Assembly (NCBI RefSeq): GCF_020096995.1
Contig: NZ_CP083692.1
Span: 2,480,001-2,544,000, forward strand
Origin: Leucobacter sp. Psy1
GTDB taxonomy: Bacteria; Actinomycetota; Actinomycetes; Actinomycetales; Microbacteriaceae
Direction: 5' to 3'
Length of the DNA: 64,000 bases
The stretch's first letter is position 1. The number at the start of each line of letters is the position of its first letter. The notes below the pieces were generated by a model. That model ran no database searches and was not told the DNA's origin. It saw only the letters and a list, made by a program, of their open reading frames with translations. Below are positions 26,696 through 35,213 of this stretch, in pieces. A program made the translations under genes and the position numbers.

Positions 26696-26767
26696 CTCCG
26701 CCCCTAGGATTCGAACCTAGACTTTACAGCTCCAAAGGCTGCCGTGCTGCCATTACACTAAGGCGGA
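26696..26767 (-). tRNA. tRNA-Gln (anticodon UUG)
   Basis: A 72-nt cloverleaf on the minus strand. The acceptor is TCCGCCT paired with GGGCGGA, discriminator G, CCA not encoded. The anticodon loop CTTTGGA gives TTG. The T arm is CTAGG TTCGAAT CCTAG. The body matches ordinary glutamine tRNAs. Confidence 0.95.
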
Positions 26768-26888
26768 TCGTCCCCTCGCGGGCACCTGTACAGTTTGCCA
26801 GATTCGTCCCGGGTCTGCTGACCGGCGTCTGTGCCGTCTGAGGTGGCGCGCACCGGCGGTTTATCGGGAGTTTCGGTGCACGAAGCGA

Positions 26889-26894
26889 CATAAT
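26889..26894 (+). promoter_or_regulatory. -10 element of a predicted leaderless promoter (MarR gene)
   Basis: CATAAT ends 6 nt before the ATG at 26901, and no ribosome site is present in between. Confidence 0.5.
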
Positions 26895-26900
26895 GACGCT

Positions 26901-27497
26901 ATGAAGCAGCCTGATGAGGTCGACCAGATCCTGTCCGAGTGGGGTGCCGTGCGACCGGATCTCGATCTGGCTCCGCTCGCGATCTTCTCCCGGATCACGC
27001 GCATCACCAAGCACCTGAACCGCGCGCGGGCGCAGGCGTTCGAGCGCTCGGGGCTGGCGTCGTGGGAGTTCGACGTGCTCGCGGCGCTTCGCCGCGGCGG
27101 TCATCCGTTCCGGCAGAGCCCGAAGCGGCTCGTGCAGCAGACGATGGTCTCGAGCGGCACCATGACGAACCGCATCGACCGCATGGTGCAGCGCGAGCTC
27201 GTCCGGCGCCTCACCGACCCGAACGATGGCCGGGGCGTGCTCGTGGAGATGACGTCGAGGGGCCAGACGCTCGTGGACGCGGCGATGACCAGGCTCAGCG
27301 ACGCCGAGGATCTGCTGCTCGGCGGCATGCCCCGCGCCGAGCGCGATCGCCTCGCCACCCTGCTGCGCCGTCTCTCGCTGAGCGTCGAGCATTTCGGCCC
27401 GCTCGCGGCGGGCAACGACCCCGATGAGCCTGCTCAGGCCGAGGCGACCGCCGGAGAGGTGACCGACTCCGGCAGGCCCGGCCAGGGCCGCCACTGA
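26901..27497 (+). CDS. MarR-family transcriptional regulator
   Basis: 198 residues with the winged-helix MarR core from about residue 30 to 150: LARITKHLNRARA-type helix, GLASWEFDVLAALRRGG, recognition helix LVQQTMVSSGTMTNRIDRM, and the wing RELVRRLTDPNDGRGVLVEMT. A helical dimerisation part (ERDRLATLLRRLSLSVEHF) and a low-complexity acidic tail follow. Such proteins usually repress a neighbouring transporter or enzyme and respond to aromatic or phenolic ligands. The next gene on the right is the convergent amidase, so the target is unclear. Confidence 0.9.
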   Translation: MKQPDEVDQILSEWGAVRPDLDLAPLAIFSRITRITKHLNRARAQAFERSGLASWEFDVLAALRRGGHPFRQSPKRLVQQTMVSSGTMTNRIDRMVQRELVRRLTDPNDGRGVLVEMTSRGQTLVDAAMTRLSDAEDLLLGGMPRAERDRLATLLRRLSLSVEHFGPLAAGNDPDEPAQAEATAGEVTDSGRPGQGRH

Positions 27498-27560
27498 CCG
27501 CAGCTCGACGACCGGACGCGGCCCGGCGCCCGACGAAGCGGCCGGGCACCCGAAGTCGCG

Positions 27561-29621
27561 CTACAGCTCGATGTACGCACCGACCGCTGGGGTGCCGCTC
27601 CCGGCTCCCCCGGCGACCGCGACGACCAGTGCGCGCGAGGAGCGCGGGTTCGTGCCTGGGCCGGTCCGGTGCACGACGCCCGGAAGCACCGTCGTCGCCG
27701 ACCAGTGCCCATCGGCTGCGGTTGCGGCGACCGGGACGCCGTTGACGGTCACACGGAGGGAATCCGGATCGGCACCGCGGACCTCCCCCGCGATCACGAG
27801 AAGCGTGGCCCCGTCGTGGTACTCCTTGGGGTCGAGCGCGGCTTCGAGCGAGAGCTCGGGGCCCGAACCGGAGTTCGCGGGATCGTCCGTGGCCGCCTCG
27901 GTCTCCTCTACTCCGACCGCGCGCGCGGTGAGCCGATCGCCTGGCAGTTCCGGTGCGAAGGCCGGCAGAGGACGCAGCGACCCCTCCTCCGCGTGCTCGA
28001 ACGCGTACCCGTAGGCGAGCAGGGCGGGGTCGGAGTACGCGGGACCGGCGAAGGTGAGTCCGACGGGCATGGCGATGTCCGCCATCTGCCCCATGGGGAC
28101 GGTGACGGTCGGAATGCCGAGGTGCCGGAGGGCGTAGTTGCCGTTGGAGAAGAAGACGCCGTTGGACCAGGCATGATCCGCTGCTTCCTGGTCGATGTCG
28201 CTGTTCTCGGCGGCGACATCGGCGTTGGCGGGGAACACGACGGCGTCGAGGCCCCGCTCGACGAGCCACTCTTCGAAAAGCGACTCGCGCAGGTGCACGA
28301 GCGCGCGCAGCCCGTCGGCGAAGTCGGGGCGGTCTCGCGGATCCGAGATGCCCGCCTCGGCGAGGCCCACCGTCGCCCGGTAGCGGTTCTCGTAGTCCTC
28401 GACCTCTTCGTACCGGTCGGGCAGGGCCCCCTCCGGCGTGGGGAAGATCTGGTCGGGGTCGACGGTCGCGAGCGACGGCACGGACGGATCGCCGTTCGCG
28501 AGCAGGAAGTCGTTCCACCCGTACGCGAGGAAGTGGTTGAACTCGGTGTCCATCCACCCCTCGGGCAATACCCCGAGGCGCCCGACGTTCTCGCCGCCGG
28601 GGTGATCCCCCTCGTACTGCTCGATGAGCGGGAAGTCGACCTCGACGACCTCCGCGCCGAGCGCCTCGAGACGCGTCCTCGCGGCCTGCCAGAGGGCGAA
28701 CACCGACGGCCTGACCGTGATCGGGAACGCGGGATCCTGCCCGAGGTACATCTTCGGCACCCCGATGCGCTTGCCGCGCAGCGCCTCGGGATCCTGAGCC
28801 GAGAGGTACGTGGCCGGCCGGTGCGCGCTGGGCAGCGGCAGTTCGACGACACCCTGGTTCCGCCAGAAGTCGCCGCGGGTCACGGGGTCGTCCTGCACCA
28901 GAACGTCGAGGATCCGGAGCATGTCAGGCATCGAGCGCGTCTGGGGCACCACCACGTCGCGCGCCGGGAAGAGCGGCCAGTTGCCGCGGATCGAGAGGAC
29001 GCCCCACGACGGCGTATACGCGCACAGCCCGTTATTGGAGGCGGGGCTGCGGCCGGACGAAACCGTCTCCTCGCCCATGCCGAAGACAGCCAGATTCGCG
29101 GCCGTCGCGACTCCCGACCCGTTCGACGACCCCGAGGCGTACGCCGCGGCGAGGAACTGCGGGTTGTAGGGGCTCTCGGCGCGTCCGTAGACGCCGCGCT
29201 GCATGCCGCCGTCCGCCATCGGGGGCATGTTCGTCTTGCCGATGAGCACGGCCCCTGCCTCACGGAGGCGCTCCACGGAGAAGGCATCCCACTGCGCGAT
29301 GAGGTCCTTGAAAGCTGGAGATCCCGATGCGACGGTCAGGCCCTCGACCATGTACGAGTCCTTCACCGTGAACGGCACACCCTCGAGCGGCCGGGCGGCC
29401 CCCTCGCGACGCCGGCGATCGGACTCCGCCGCCTCCGTCAGCACTGCAGGGTTCAGGACGGGGATCGCGTTGAGACGGATCCCCTCACGATCGAAGGCGC
29501 CGATCCGCGACAGGTACCTGGCGGTGAGCTCCACGCTCGTGATGCGTCCGGCAGCGAGGGCGTCGAGGATCTGCTCGATGCTCGCCTCGAGCAGCTGGAA
29601 CGGTGTCGGCGTGGCAGTCAT
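27561..29621 (-). CDS. Amidase-signature hydrolase with a C-terminal Ig-like extension
   Basis: 686 residues from ATG 29621 (GAGGAG 5 nt upstream). The amidase-signature triad can be followed: Lys in GVPFTVKDSYM, the cis-Ser in ASGSSNGSGVATAAN, and the nucleophile Ser in the block EETVSSGRSPASNNGL, which differs somewhat from the usual TGGSIR pattern. The catalytic domain covers about residues 1-540. The last 110 residues look like a separate beta-rich domain (YHDGATLLVIAGEVRGA, LRVTVNGVPVAAT, SSRALVVAVAGGA). No signal peptide is visible, so the enzyme is probably cytosolic. Related enzymes cleave amides, ureas or peptide amides; substrate unknown. It lies 50 nt after a response regulator gene. 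Confidence 0.88.
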   Translation of the reverse strand: MTATPTPFQLLEASIEQILDALAAGRITSVELTARYLSRIGAFDREGIRLNAIPVLNPAVLTEAAESDRRRREGAARPLEGVPFTVKDSYMVEGLTVASGSPAFKDLIAQWDAFSVERLREAGAVLIGKTNMPPMADGGMQRGVYGRAESPYNPQFLAAAYASGSSNGSGVATAANLAVFGMGEETVSSGRSPASNNGLCAYTPSWGVLSIRGNWPLFPARDVVVPQTRSMPDMLRILDVLVQDDPVTRGDFWRNQGVVELPLPSAHRPATYLSAQDPEALRGKRIGVPKMYLGQDPAFPITVRPSVFALWQAARTRLEALGAEVVEVDFPLIEQYEGDHPGGENVGRLGVLPEGWMDTEFNHFLAYGWNDFLLANGDPSVPSLATVDPDQIFPTPEGALPDRYEEVEDYENRYRATVGLAEAGISDPRDRPDFADGLRALVHLRESLFEEWLVERGLDAVVFPANADVAAENSDIDQEAADHAWSNGVFFSNGNYALRHLGIPTVTVPMGQMADIAMPVGLTFAGPAYSDPALLAYGYAFEHAEEGSLRPLPAFAPELPGDRLTARAVGVEETEAATDDPANSGSGPELSLEAALDPKEYHDGATLLVIAGEVRGADPDSLRVTVNGVPVAATAADGHWSATTVLPGVVHRTGPGTNPRSSRALVVAVAGGAGSGTPAVGAYIEL

Positions 29622-29671
29622 GGAGCTCCTCGTTTCTCTCGCGCTGAACGCGTGCGAGACCACTGTAGCGC

Positions 29672-30319
29672 TCAGAACTGCCGCGGGAGGATGCCGAGCT
29701 CGAGTGCACGCGTCACCGCACGCGTGCGGTCGTTCACCTCGAGCTTCTCGAAGACGTGGAGCAGATGCGTCTTCACGGTCGACTCGCCGATCATCAAGTG
29801 CGCGGCGATGCCGGGGTTGCTGTGTCCGTCGGCGACGAGGGAGAGGATCTCGGTCTCCCGCGCGGTGAGTCGCGGGGCAGGATCGACGTGCGGCCGCGGC
29901 TTCCCACCCTGGGCGCGCGCCACCAGCTGCGCCGCGATCGAGGGGGCGAGCACCGTCTGCCCCGCAGCCACTGCGCGGACCCCGGCGAGCAGCTCGGCCG
30001 CGGGAGCCGCCTTCAGCAGGTACCCGCTCGCGCCCGCCTCGATCGCGGCCAGGATCTGGTCGTCGTCCTCGTACGTCGTGAACACGAGCACGCGAACCGC
30101 CGACGCGGCCACGATCTCGCGGGTGGCTGCGACGCCGCCGACTCCCGGCATGCGCAGATCCATGAGCACGACCTCGGGCCGGTGCGCGGCGGCGAGCGCG
30201 ATGGCCTCCTCTCCGCTCGGGGCCTCGGCGACGACGTCGAAGTCGTGCTCCGCGGCGAAGAGGCCGACGATGCCGGCGCGGACGATGGGGTGGTCGTCGG
30301 CGATGAGCAGACGGATCAT
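29672..30319 (-). CDS. LuxR/NarL-family response regulator
   Basis: 215 residues: receiver domain with LLIADDHPIVRAG, phosphoacceptor Asp54 in VVLMDLRMPG, the Thr/Lys switch residues in VFTTYEDDD and GYLLKAAP, then a LuxR helix-turn-helix (LTARETEILSLVADGHSNPGIA and GESTVKTHLLHVFEKL). It overlaps the kinase gene by 4 nt (ATGA). It probably controls nearby genes after phosphorylation by that kinase. Confidence 0.95.
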   Translation of the reverse strand: MIRLLIADDHPIVRAGIVGLFAAEHDFDVVAEAPSGEEAIALAAAHRPEVVLMDLRMPGVGGVAATREIVAASAVRVLVFTTYEDDDQILAAIEAGASGYLLKAAPAAELLAGVRAVAAGQTVLAPSIAAQLVARAQGGKPRPHVDPAPRLTARETEILSLVADGHSNPGIAAHLMIGESTVKTHLLHVFEKLEVNDRTRAVTRALELGILPRQF

Positions 30320-31683
30320 GCGGGGTCACGCTCCTCGTCGGGGTGCGGGGGCTCGGGTGACGCCCCGTGCGGGGCGTCGGTGCGCGGGGTGAGGGGAAGA
30401 CGGAGTTCGAGACGGGCACCGCCATGCGGTCCGGGCCCGAAGCTGAGGTCTCCCCGCACGTGCCTCGCCCGGTCCCGCAGGCCGGTGAGGCCGTACCCGC
30501 CCGCGTCCGCTGCGGTGTACGCACCGCCGGGTCCTGGTGCGCCGTCGGCGCCCCAGCGGGCAGGGCCGATGCGGTCAGGGCCGCTGCTGCCAGGACCGAT
30601 GCCATCGTCGGTGACGGTGAGTACCGCCGTGCTGCCGGGCGCCGACCGGGGCCCGGGATCCTCCCCGAGGCGCAGGGTGACGGTGGCCGCTGTCGCGCGG
30701 GCATGCTTGCGGACGTTCGCGAGACCCTCCTGCGCGGCGCGGAGCAGCACGACCTGCTGCTCCCGCCCGCAGTCGATCGCCTCGACGGAGCAATCGACGC
30801 TGATCCCGGTCTCGGCGCGCACCCGCGCCACCAGGCGTTCGATGGCCTGCTCGAGCCCGCCGTCCGCGAGCGGATGCGTCGTGGCGACGAGCGCCCGGGT
30901 CTCTCCCACGGCGGCGCGGGCGGCTGAGGCGACCTGGGTGATGCGCTGACGCGCCGCCTCGGGGTCTTGAGCGTCGAGGGCGCGCTCGGCCTGCTCGCTC
31001 AGCATGACGAGACCGGTGAGCGTCTGCGTGAGAGTGTCATGGAGTTCGCGCGACAGGCGTTCGCGCTCGGCAGCGGCGCCAGCTGCTTCCGAGAGGGTCG
31101 AGACCTCCCCCTGGGCGTCGCGCAATTGGTCGGCCACGAGACGGAAGCGCTCGCCCTGCTCGAAGACCCGGGTGATCCAGGTGCCCATCACCACTGCGAA
31201 GACGAAGGAGCTGACGAGGGTGAGCAGCGCCGTGAAGAACGCGCTAGACGAACCCGCGAGAGCGAGACCGGAGTACATGGCCGCACCGATCGCCGCGGCG
31301 GTCGCACCTGACCAGGCGACGGCGTCCCGGTACCGGTTCGCGATGGTCCACACGAGCGGATAGACGATGGCCTGCATGATCGCGTTCATGGGGGCGAGAA
31401 ACACGGCGCAGGCCAGGACTCCCACGTGCAGGACGAGGAAGGCCGTGCCCCGGGGCCCGATCGGCGCGTCGACGATGCCGCGGCGAAGCGCCCCGCGCCC
31501 GAGCACGACATACAGGAGCACGAACGCGGCGAGCGGCGCGAGCACGAGCAGGGTGCGCGCGGTCTCCGACCCGAACTCGATCGAGGAGGAGAACCCGGAT
31601 GCCCCGTCGAGCACGACCACCGTCGACTGGAACAGGGTGATCGCGACGACCCCGGTGTCCCACCGTCGCAGTGCAGCGCTCAT
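30316..31683 (-). CDS. Sensor histidine kinase, HisKA_3 (NarL-partner) type
   Basis: 455 residues. About five membrane helices fill residues 10-170, with little extracellular sequence, so the signal is probably sensed in or at the membrane. A linker coiled coil follows, then the HisKA_3 box ERLSRELHDTLTQTLTGL with His215. The ATP-binding domain has AAQEGLANVRKHA (N box), VTDDGIGPG (G1) and GGYGLTGLRDRA (G2). A Pro/Gly-rich insert lies between the two G boxes. It is the partner of the downstream response regulator. The operon with the amidase gene hints that amidase expression is part of the response (inference). Confidence 0.93.
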   Translation of the reverse strand: MSAALRRWDTGVVAITLFQSTVVVLDGASGFSSSIEFGSETARTLLVLAPLAAFVLLYVVLGRGALRRGIVDAPIGPRGTAFLVLHVGVLACAVFLAPMNAIMQAIVYPLVWTIANRYRDAVAWSGATAAAIGAAMYSGLALAGSSSAFFTALLTLVSSFVFAVVMGTWITRVFEQGERFRLVADQLRDAQGEVSTLSEAAGAAAERERLSRELHDTLTQTLTGLVMLSEQAERALDAQDPEAARQRITQVASAARAAVGETRALVATTHPLADGGLEQAIERLVARVRAETGISVDCSVEAIDCGREQQVVLLRAAQEGLANVRKHARATAATVTLRLGEDPGPRSAPGSTAVLTVTDDGIGPGSSGPDRIGPARWGADGAPGPGGAYTAADAGGYGLTGLRDRARHVRGDLSFGPGPHGGARLELRLPLTPRTDAPHGASPEPPHPDEERDPA

Positions 31684-31768
31684 GGTCTCACTCTCTCACG
31701 GGGATCCGCAAGGTCCCGCCGCGTGCGATGATGGTTCGCGCACGCGACCGGCGAAAGGAACGCACACG

Positions 31769-33322
31769 ATGGAGGATCGCGCCTCCGCTCAGGCGGAACC
31801 GCCCGAGCGGCGCGCTGACGCCGCCTTTGCGACCGGCACCGTGGCGATCATGGCGGGGTCGGGTGCGGCACGCGGGTCCGGGACCTCGCAGCCGATCGGC
31901 TTCTGGAACTTGGCGCTCGTCGAGATGTGGGAGCGCTTCAGTTACTACGGGCTGCAGGCCGTGCTCGCCTACTACCTCATCTACTCGATCGCCGATGGCG
32001 GTCTCGCCCTCGAGCCGACCATCGCCGTCAGCATCGTCGGAGCCTACGGCGGCTGCCTCTATCTCGCGCAACTGCTGGGAGCCTGGCTCGCCGACCGCGT
32101 CGCTCCGGCACGGCAACTCGTATTGACCGGCGCCGTCGTGATCACTTGCGGACATCTCGCGCTCGCACTGCTGCCCGGCATCGCGGGGGTCGCCACCGGA
32201 CTCAGCTGCATCGCGATCGGCACCGGACTGCTGAAGACCAACATCACCTCGATCATCGGCATCCTCTTCGGGGGCTGGTCGCGAGGCGCGCGTGACGCCG
32301 GTTTCTCGTACTTCTACCTCTCGATCAATCTCGGTGCGATCTTCGGCCCGCTGGCGACCGGATGGCTGCAGTCGAGCGCGGGCTTCCACTGGGCGTTCGG
32401 CGCCGCAGCGGTCGGCATGACCATCGCACTGGTGCAGTACGTGGTGCGGATGCGCGGTCTTCCAGCGGAGACCGCGATCGTGCCAAACCCGATCCACCGC
32501 GCGGGACTCCTCGCCGCCCTCGGCTGGGGTGCACTCGGCGCAGCGGTGCTCGGCGCGCTGGTCGCACTCCGCGTCGTCCGCGCGGACAATCTGAGCGTCG
32601 TGGTGGGGGCCGTGATCGCGATCGCGGCCGCCGCGTACTTCACGGTGATGCTCCGATCGCAGCACCTGAGTCGCGCCGAGCGCACCCGCGTCCGCGGGTA
32701 CCTCCCCGTCTGGCTGGCGGAGACGTGCTACTACGGCTTCTACCTGCAACTCTTCACCACCGTTCCCCTCATCGTGTCGACGCGCGTCGACCTCGATCTC
32801 GGCGCCTGGTCCTTTCCCGAGGGCTGGTTCGCCGTCATCGGCACGGTGGCACTCGTACTCGTGATCCCGCTCGTCGCCGGTGCCTGGAAGGAGCGGTGGA
32901 TCGGGAGGCTGCCGCCGATCCAGAAGTTCGCCCTCGGGTTCGGCAGCATCGGCGTCGCGTATCTGCTGCTGATCTCGATCGCGTTCACCCCCGGCCGAAC
33001 CGTGTCGCCCTGGCTCATCGTCGTCGCGCTCGTCATCGCGGGCGTCTCGGAAGTCTTCGTCGGACCCATCGGGTTCTCGGTGGTCACCCGGATCGCGCCA
33101 GAACGATTCGCGACCCAGCTCGTCGCCCTGAAGATTCTCACGCTCGGTGCCGGATCGACCCTTTCGGCGCTGTTCGCCACGCTGTACACCCGACTCCCCG
33201 AGCTCTGGTTCTTCGCGCTCATCGGCGGCGGCGCGGTGTGCTCCGCCGCGATCCTGTTGGTGGCGGCTCGGCCTCTGCTCCGAGCACTCGGGGCTGGATT
33301 GACGTCCACCGCGAGCCGGTAG
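31769..33322 (+). CDS. POT/PTR-family proton-dependent peptide transporter
   Basis: 517 residues from ATG 31769 (AAAGGA upstream). POT signatures are clear: FWNLALVEMWERFSYYGLQ is the ExxERxxYY motif of helix 1 (ExxERF here), GGCLYLAQLLGAWLADR is the loop 2-3 motif, and SYFYLSINLGAIFGPLATGWL is the FYxxINxGA motif. About 12-14 membrane helices follow. It imports di- and tripeptides with protons. It is transcribed divergently from the two-component system, with 85 bp between them, and may be regulated by it. It has a 40-residue polar N-terminal extension. Confidence 0.93.
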   Translation: MEDRASAQAEPPERRADAAFATGTVAIMAGSGAARGSGTSQPIGFWNLALVEMWERFSYYGLQAVLAYYLIYSIADGGLALEPTIAVSIVGAYGGCLYLAQLLGAWLADRVAPARQLVLTGAVVITCGHLALALLPGIAGVATGLSCIAIGTGLLKTNITSIIGILFGGWSRGARDAGFSYFYLSINLGAIFGPLATGWLQSSAGFHWAFGAAAVGMTIALVQYVVRMRGLPAETAIVPNPIHRAGLLAALGWGALGAAVLGALVALRVVRADNLSVVVGAVIAIAAAAYFTVMLRSQHLSRAERTRVRGYLPVWLAETCYYGFYLQLFTTVPLIVSTRVDLDLGAWSFPEGWFAVIGTVALVLVIPLVAGAWKERWIGRLPPIQKFALGFGSIGVAYLLLISIAFTPGRTVSPWLIVVALVIAGVSEVFVGPIGFSVVTRIAPERFATQLVALKILTLGAGSTLSALFATLYTRLPELWFFALIGGGAVCSAAILLVAARPLLRALGAGLTSTASR

Positions 33323-33335
33323 GCAGCCGACGGTC

Positions 33336-34202
33336 TCACGATCGCCGCACCCACCGGAACGTGAGCAGCGAGATCACCAGGCCGACGACGAGCCATCCGA
33401 CAAGATTCGCCGCGACGAGCCAGAGGTCCCAGTCGCCACCCGTCTCTGCCCCGGCGAAGTGCTCGGGGAGGAAGACGCTGCGCATGCCCTGCCCCAGCCA
33501 CTTCAGCGGGAACAGCGACGCGATGTTCTGCAGCCACTCGGGCAGCATGCTGAACTGCAGGTAGACGCCGGAGATGAACTGCAGAATCAGCACGATCGGC
33601 AGCACCACGGCGGTCGCGCTGCGCGACGAGCGGGGTGCGGCGGAGAGCGCGATCCCGAGCAGCGTCATCGTCATGATTCCGAGCAGGAAGAGCCAGGCGA
33701 AGCGCAGCCAGCGTTCCGGGTCGTCGGGCAGTGCGATGCCGAAGACGACGACGGCAAAGACGAGAAGCAGCGCGAGCTGTGCGAGCGAGGTGACGAGCAC
33801 CAGGCCCGCTTTCCCGATGAAGTAGCTCACGGGCGACATCGGCGTGCCGCCGAGCCTCCTGAGCCAGCCCTCGCTTTTCTCTCTCGCGATGTCGACCGCG
33901 AGGTTCTGGACCCCGGTGAGCAGGAGGCCGGCGGCGATCATGCCAGGCAGATAGTAGGCCGCCATCGAGATGCCCCCTGAGCCGTCTGGCCGCGCACCGA
34001 CGTCGCCAGACGATTCGAAGGCCACCCCGAAGATGCCGAGCAGCAGCACCGGGAAGAGGAACGTGAAGAAGACCGTGTCAGGTGTTCGGAAGTAGGCGCG
34101 GAGCTCTTGCCCGGTCGCGTCAAGGCCGACGCGCAGGATCCCCCGTGGCCGCGCATTCGTCGCATGCGACGGCGTGACGCTGTGCTGGGCGGTGGAGTTC
34201 AT
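33336..34202 (-). CDS. ABC-2 type transporter permease
   Basis: 288 residues. It has six predicted membrane helices in the ABC-2 pattern (FFTFLFPVLLLGIFGVAF, MIAAGLLLTGVQNLAVDIAREK, LVLVTSLAQLALLLVFAVVV, AWLFLLGIMTMTLLGIAL, VVLPIVLILQFISGVY, LVGWLVVGLVISLLTF). The segment REKSEGWLRRLGGTPMSPVSYF is a typical cytosolic coupling loop of drug or lipid exporters. It overlaps the ATPase gene by 4 nt. Together they form an efflux-type exporter of unknown substrate. Confidence 0.92.
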   Translation of the reverse strand: MNSTAQHSVTPSHATNARPRGILRVGLDATGQELRAYFRTPDTVFFTFLFPVLLLGIFGVAFESSGDVGARPDGSGGISMAAYYLPGMIAAGLLLTGVQNLAVDIAREKSEGWLRRLGGTPMSPVSYFIGKAGLVLVTSLAQLALLLVFAVVVFGIALPDDPERWLRFAWLFLLGIMTMTLLGIALSAAPRSSRSATAVVLPIVLILQFISGVYLQFSMLPEWLQNIASLFPLKWLGQGMRSVFLPEHFAGAETGGDWDLWLVAANLVGWLVVGLVISLLTFRWVRRS

Positions 34203-35086
34203 GATGCGGCTCCTCCATGGGTATCGGTGCCGATGAGGTCGAGGTAGATGTCTTCGAGGCTCGGTCGGCGGATCTCGAGCTCGGGTGGCTCGTCGACGCC
34301 CCACTCGCCCTGGAGACGAGCAACGAAGCCGCCAGGGGTCTCGGTGCGCTCGCTGCGTTGCCTGCCGTTCGCATCGCGCCAGCGCACCTCGGGAATGCGG
34401 GCCTCTGGCCCACCCAGGGCCTCGGGCGGCGCCTCGGCGACGATCTCACCCGCCGAGAGCACGCCGACGCGGTCCGCGAGGTGAGCGGCCTCGTCGAGGT
34501 AGTGGGTCGTGAGTAAGATCGCCGTGCCCTCGGAGGTCAGCCCGCTGAGCATGCTCCAGAACTGACGTCGCGCATCTGGATCGAACCCGGTCGTGGGTTC
34601 ATCCAGGAAGAGCAACTCGGGCCGGCCGACGATTCCGAGCGCGACGTCGAGCCTCCGCTGCTGCCCGCCGGAGAGTTTCGTCGCACGCACACGCGCCTGC
34701 GCCGTGAGCCCCACCAGGTCGAGCACCTCGTCGACGGGACGCGGGTTCGGGTAGAGACGGTGGAACCTGGCGACGAGTTCTCGCGCCGTGAACGGACCGA
34801 GATCGCCGGTCTGCTGGGCGACGATGCCGATGCGCCCGCGCCAGGCGCGCGGGGCGGCGAGCGGGTTTCGGCCGAGCACCGACACCTCACCGGCGCTCGG
34901 CCGTCTGAGGCCCTCGAGTATCTCGATCGCGGTGCTCTTCCCCGCCCCGTTGGGGCCGAGCAAGGCGTATGTCTCCCCCGGCGCGATGTCGAGGTCGATG
35001 CCGGCGAGCACGGCGCGGTCGCCATAGCGTTTCTGCAGTCCGCGCACCCGGACGGTGCCGGGTGCATCGGCGTCTGTCGTGTCCAT
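34199..35086 (-). CDS. ABC transporter ATP-binding protein (DrrA-like)
   Basis: 295 residues from ATG 35086. Walker A YALLGPNGAGKSTAIEIL, Q-loop IGIVAQQTGDL, signature KLSGGQQRRLDVALGI, Walker B LLFLDEPTTGFDP and H-loop LTTHYLDEA are all intact. The C-terminal part resembles the DrrA-type extension ending RRPSLEDIYLDLIG. It powers the permease encoded downstream. It is divergent from the lactate regulator, with a 26-bp palindrome in the shared 127-bp gap. Confidence 0.94.
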   Translation of the reverse strand: MDTTDADAPGTVRVRGLQKRYGDRAVLAGIDLDIAPGETYALLGPNGAGKSTAIEILEGLRRPSAGEVSVLGRNPLAAPRAWRGRIGIVAQQTGDLGPFTARELVARFHRLYPNPRPVDEVLDLVGLTAQARVRATKLSGGQQRRLDVALGIVGRPELLFLDEPTTGFDPDARRQFWSMLSGLTSEGTAILLTTHYLDEAAHLADRVGVLSAGEIVAEAPPEALGGPEARIPEVRWRDANGRQRSERTETPGGFVARLQGEWGVDEPPELEIRRPSLEDIYLDLIGTDTHGGAAS

Positions 35087-35140
35087 GGTTCCAGCTTTCC
35101 GTGCTCTGCCGCGCGGCGGCAGCGGTGGAGCGACTGATTT

Positions 35141-35166
35141 CCGCATCCACCGACCGGTGGATGCGG
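35141..35166. promoter_or_regulatory. 26-bp palindrome, candidate operator
   Basis: CCGCATCCACC and its exact complement flank a 4-bp spacer GACC, in the gap between the divergent ABC ATPase and FadR-type regulator genes. It does not match the TGGTnnnACCA pattern found in front of the lactate genes, so a different regulator may bind, possibly one for the exporter. Confidence 0.5.
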
Positions 35167-35213
35167 ACCGTCGATGCGAGCTTTCGCGCCCGCGCCTGGA
35201 ATAATCTCGGGTG

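Noticed and set aside
27669..30392. A 907-codon open frame opposite the amidase and response regulator
   Set aside because: It spans two real genes in antisense and shows only low-complexity Arg/Val/Gly composition.
29622..30704. Extension of the amidase to over 1,000 residues
   Set aside because: The added part is out-of-phase sequence of the response regulator and kinase genes; GAGGAG before ATG 29621 marks the start.
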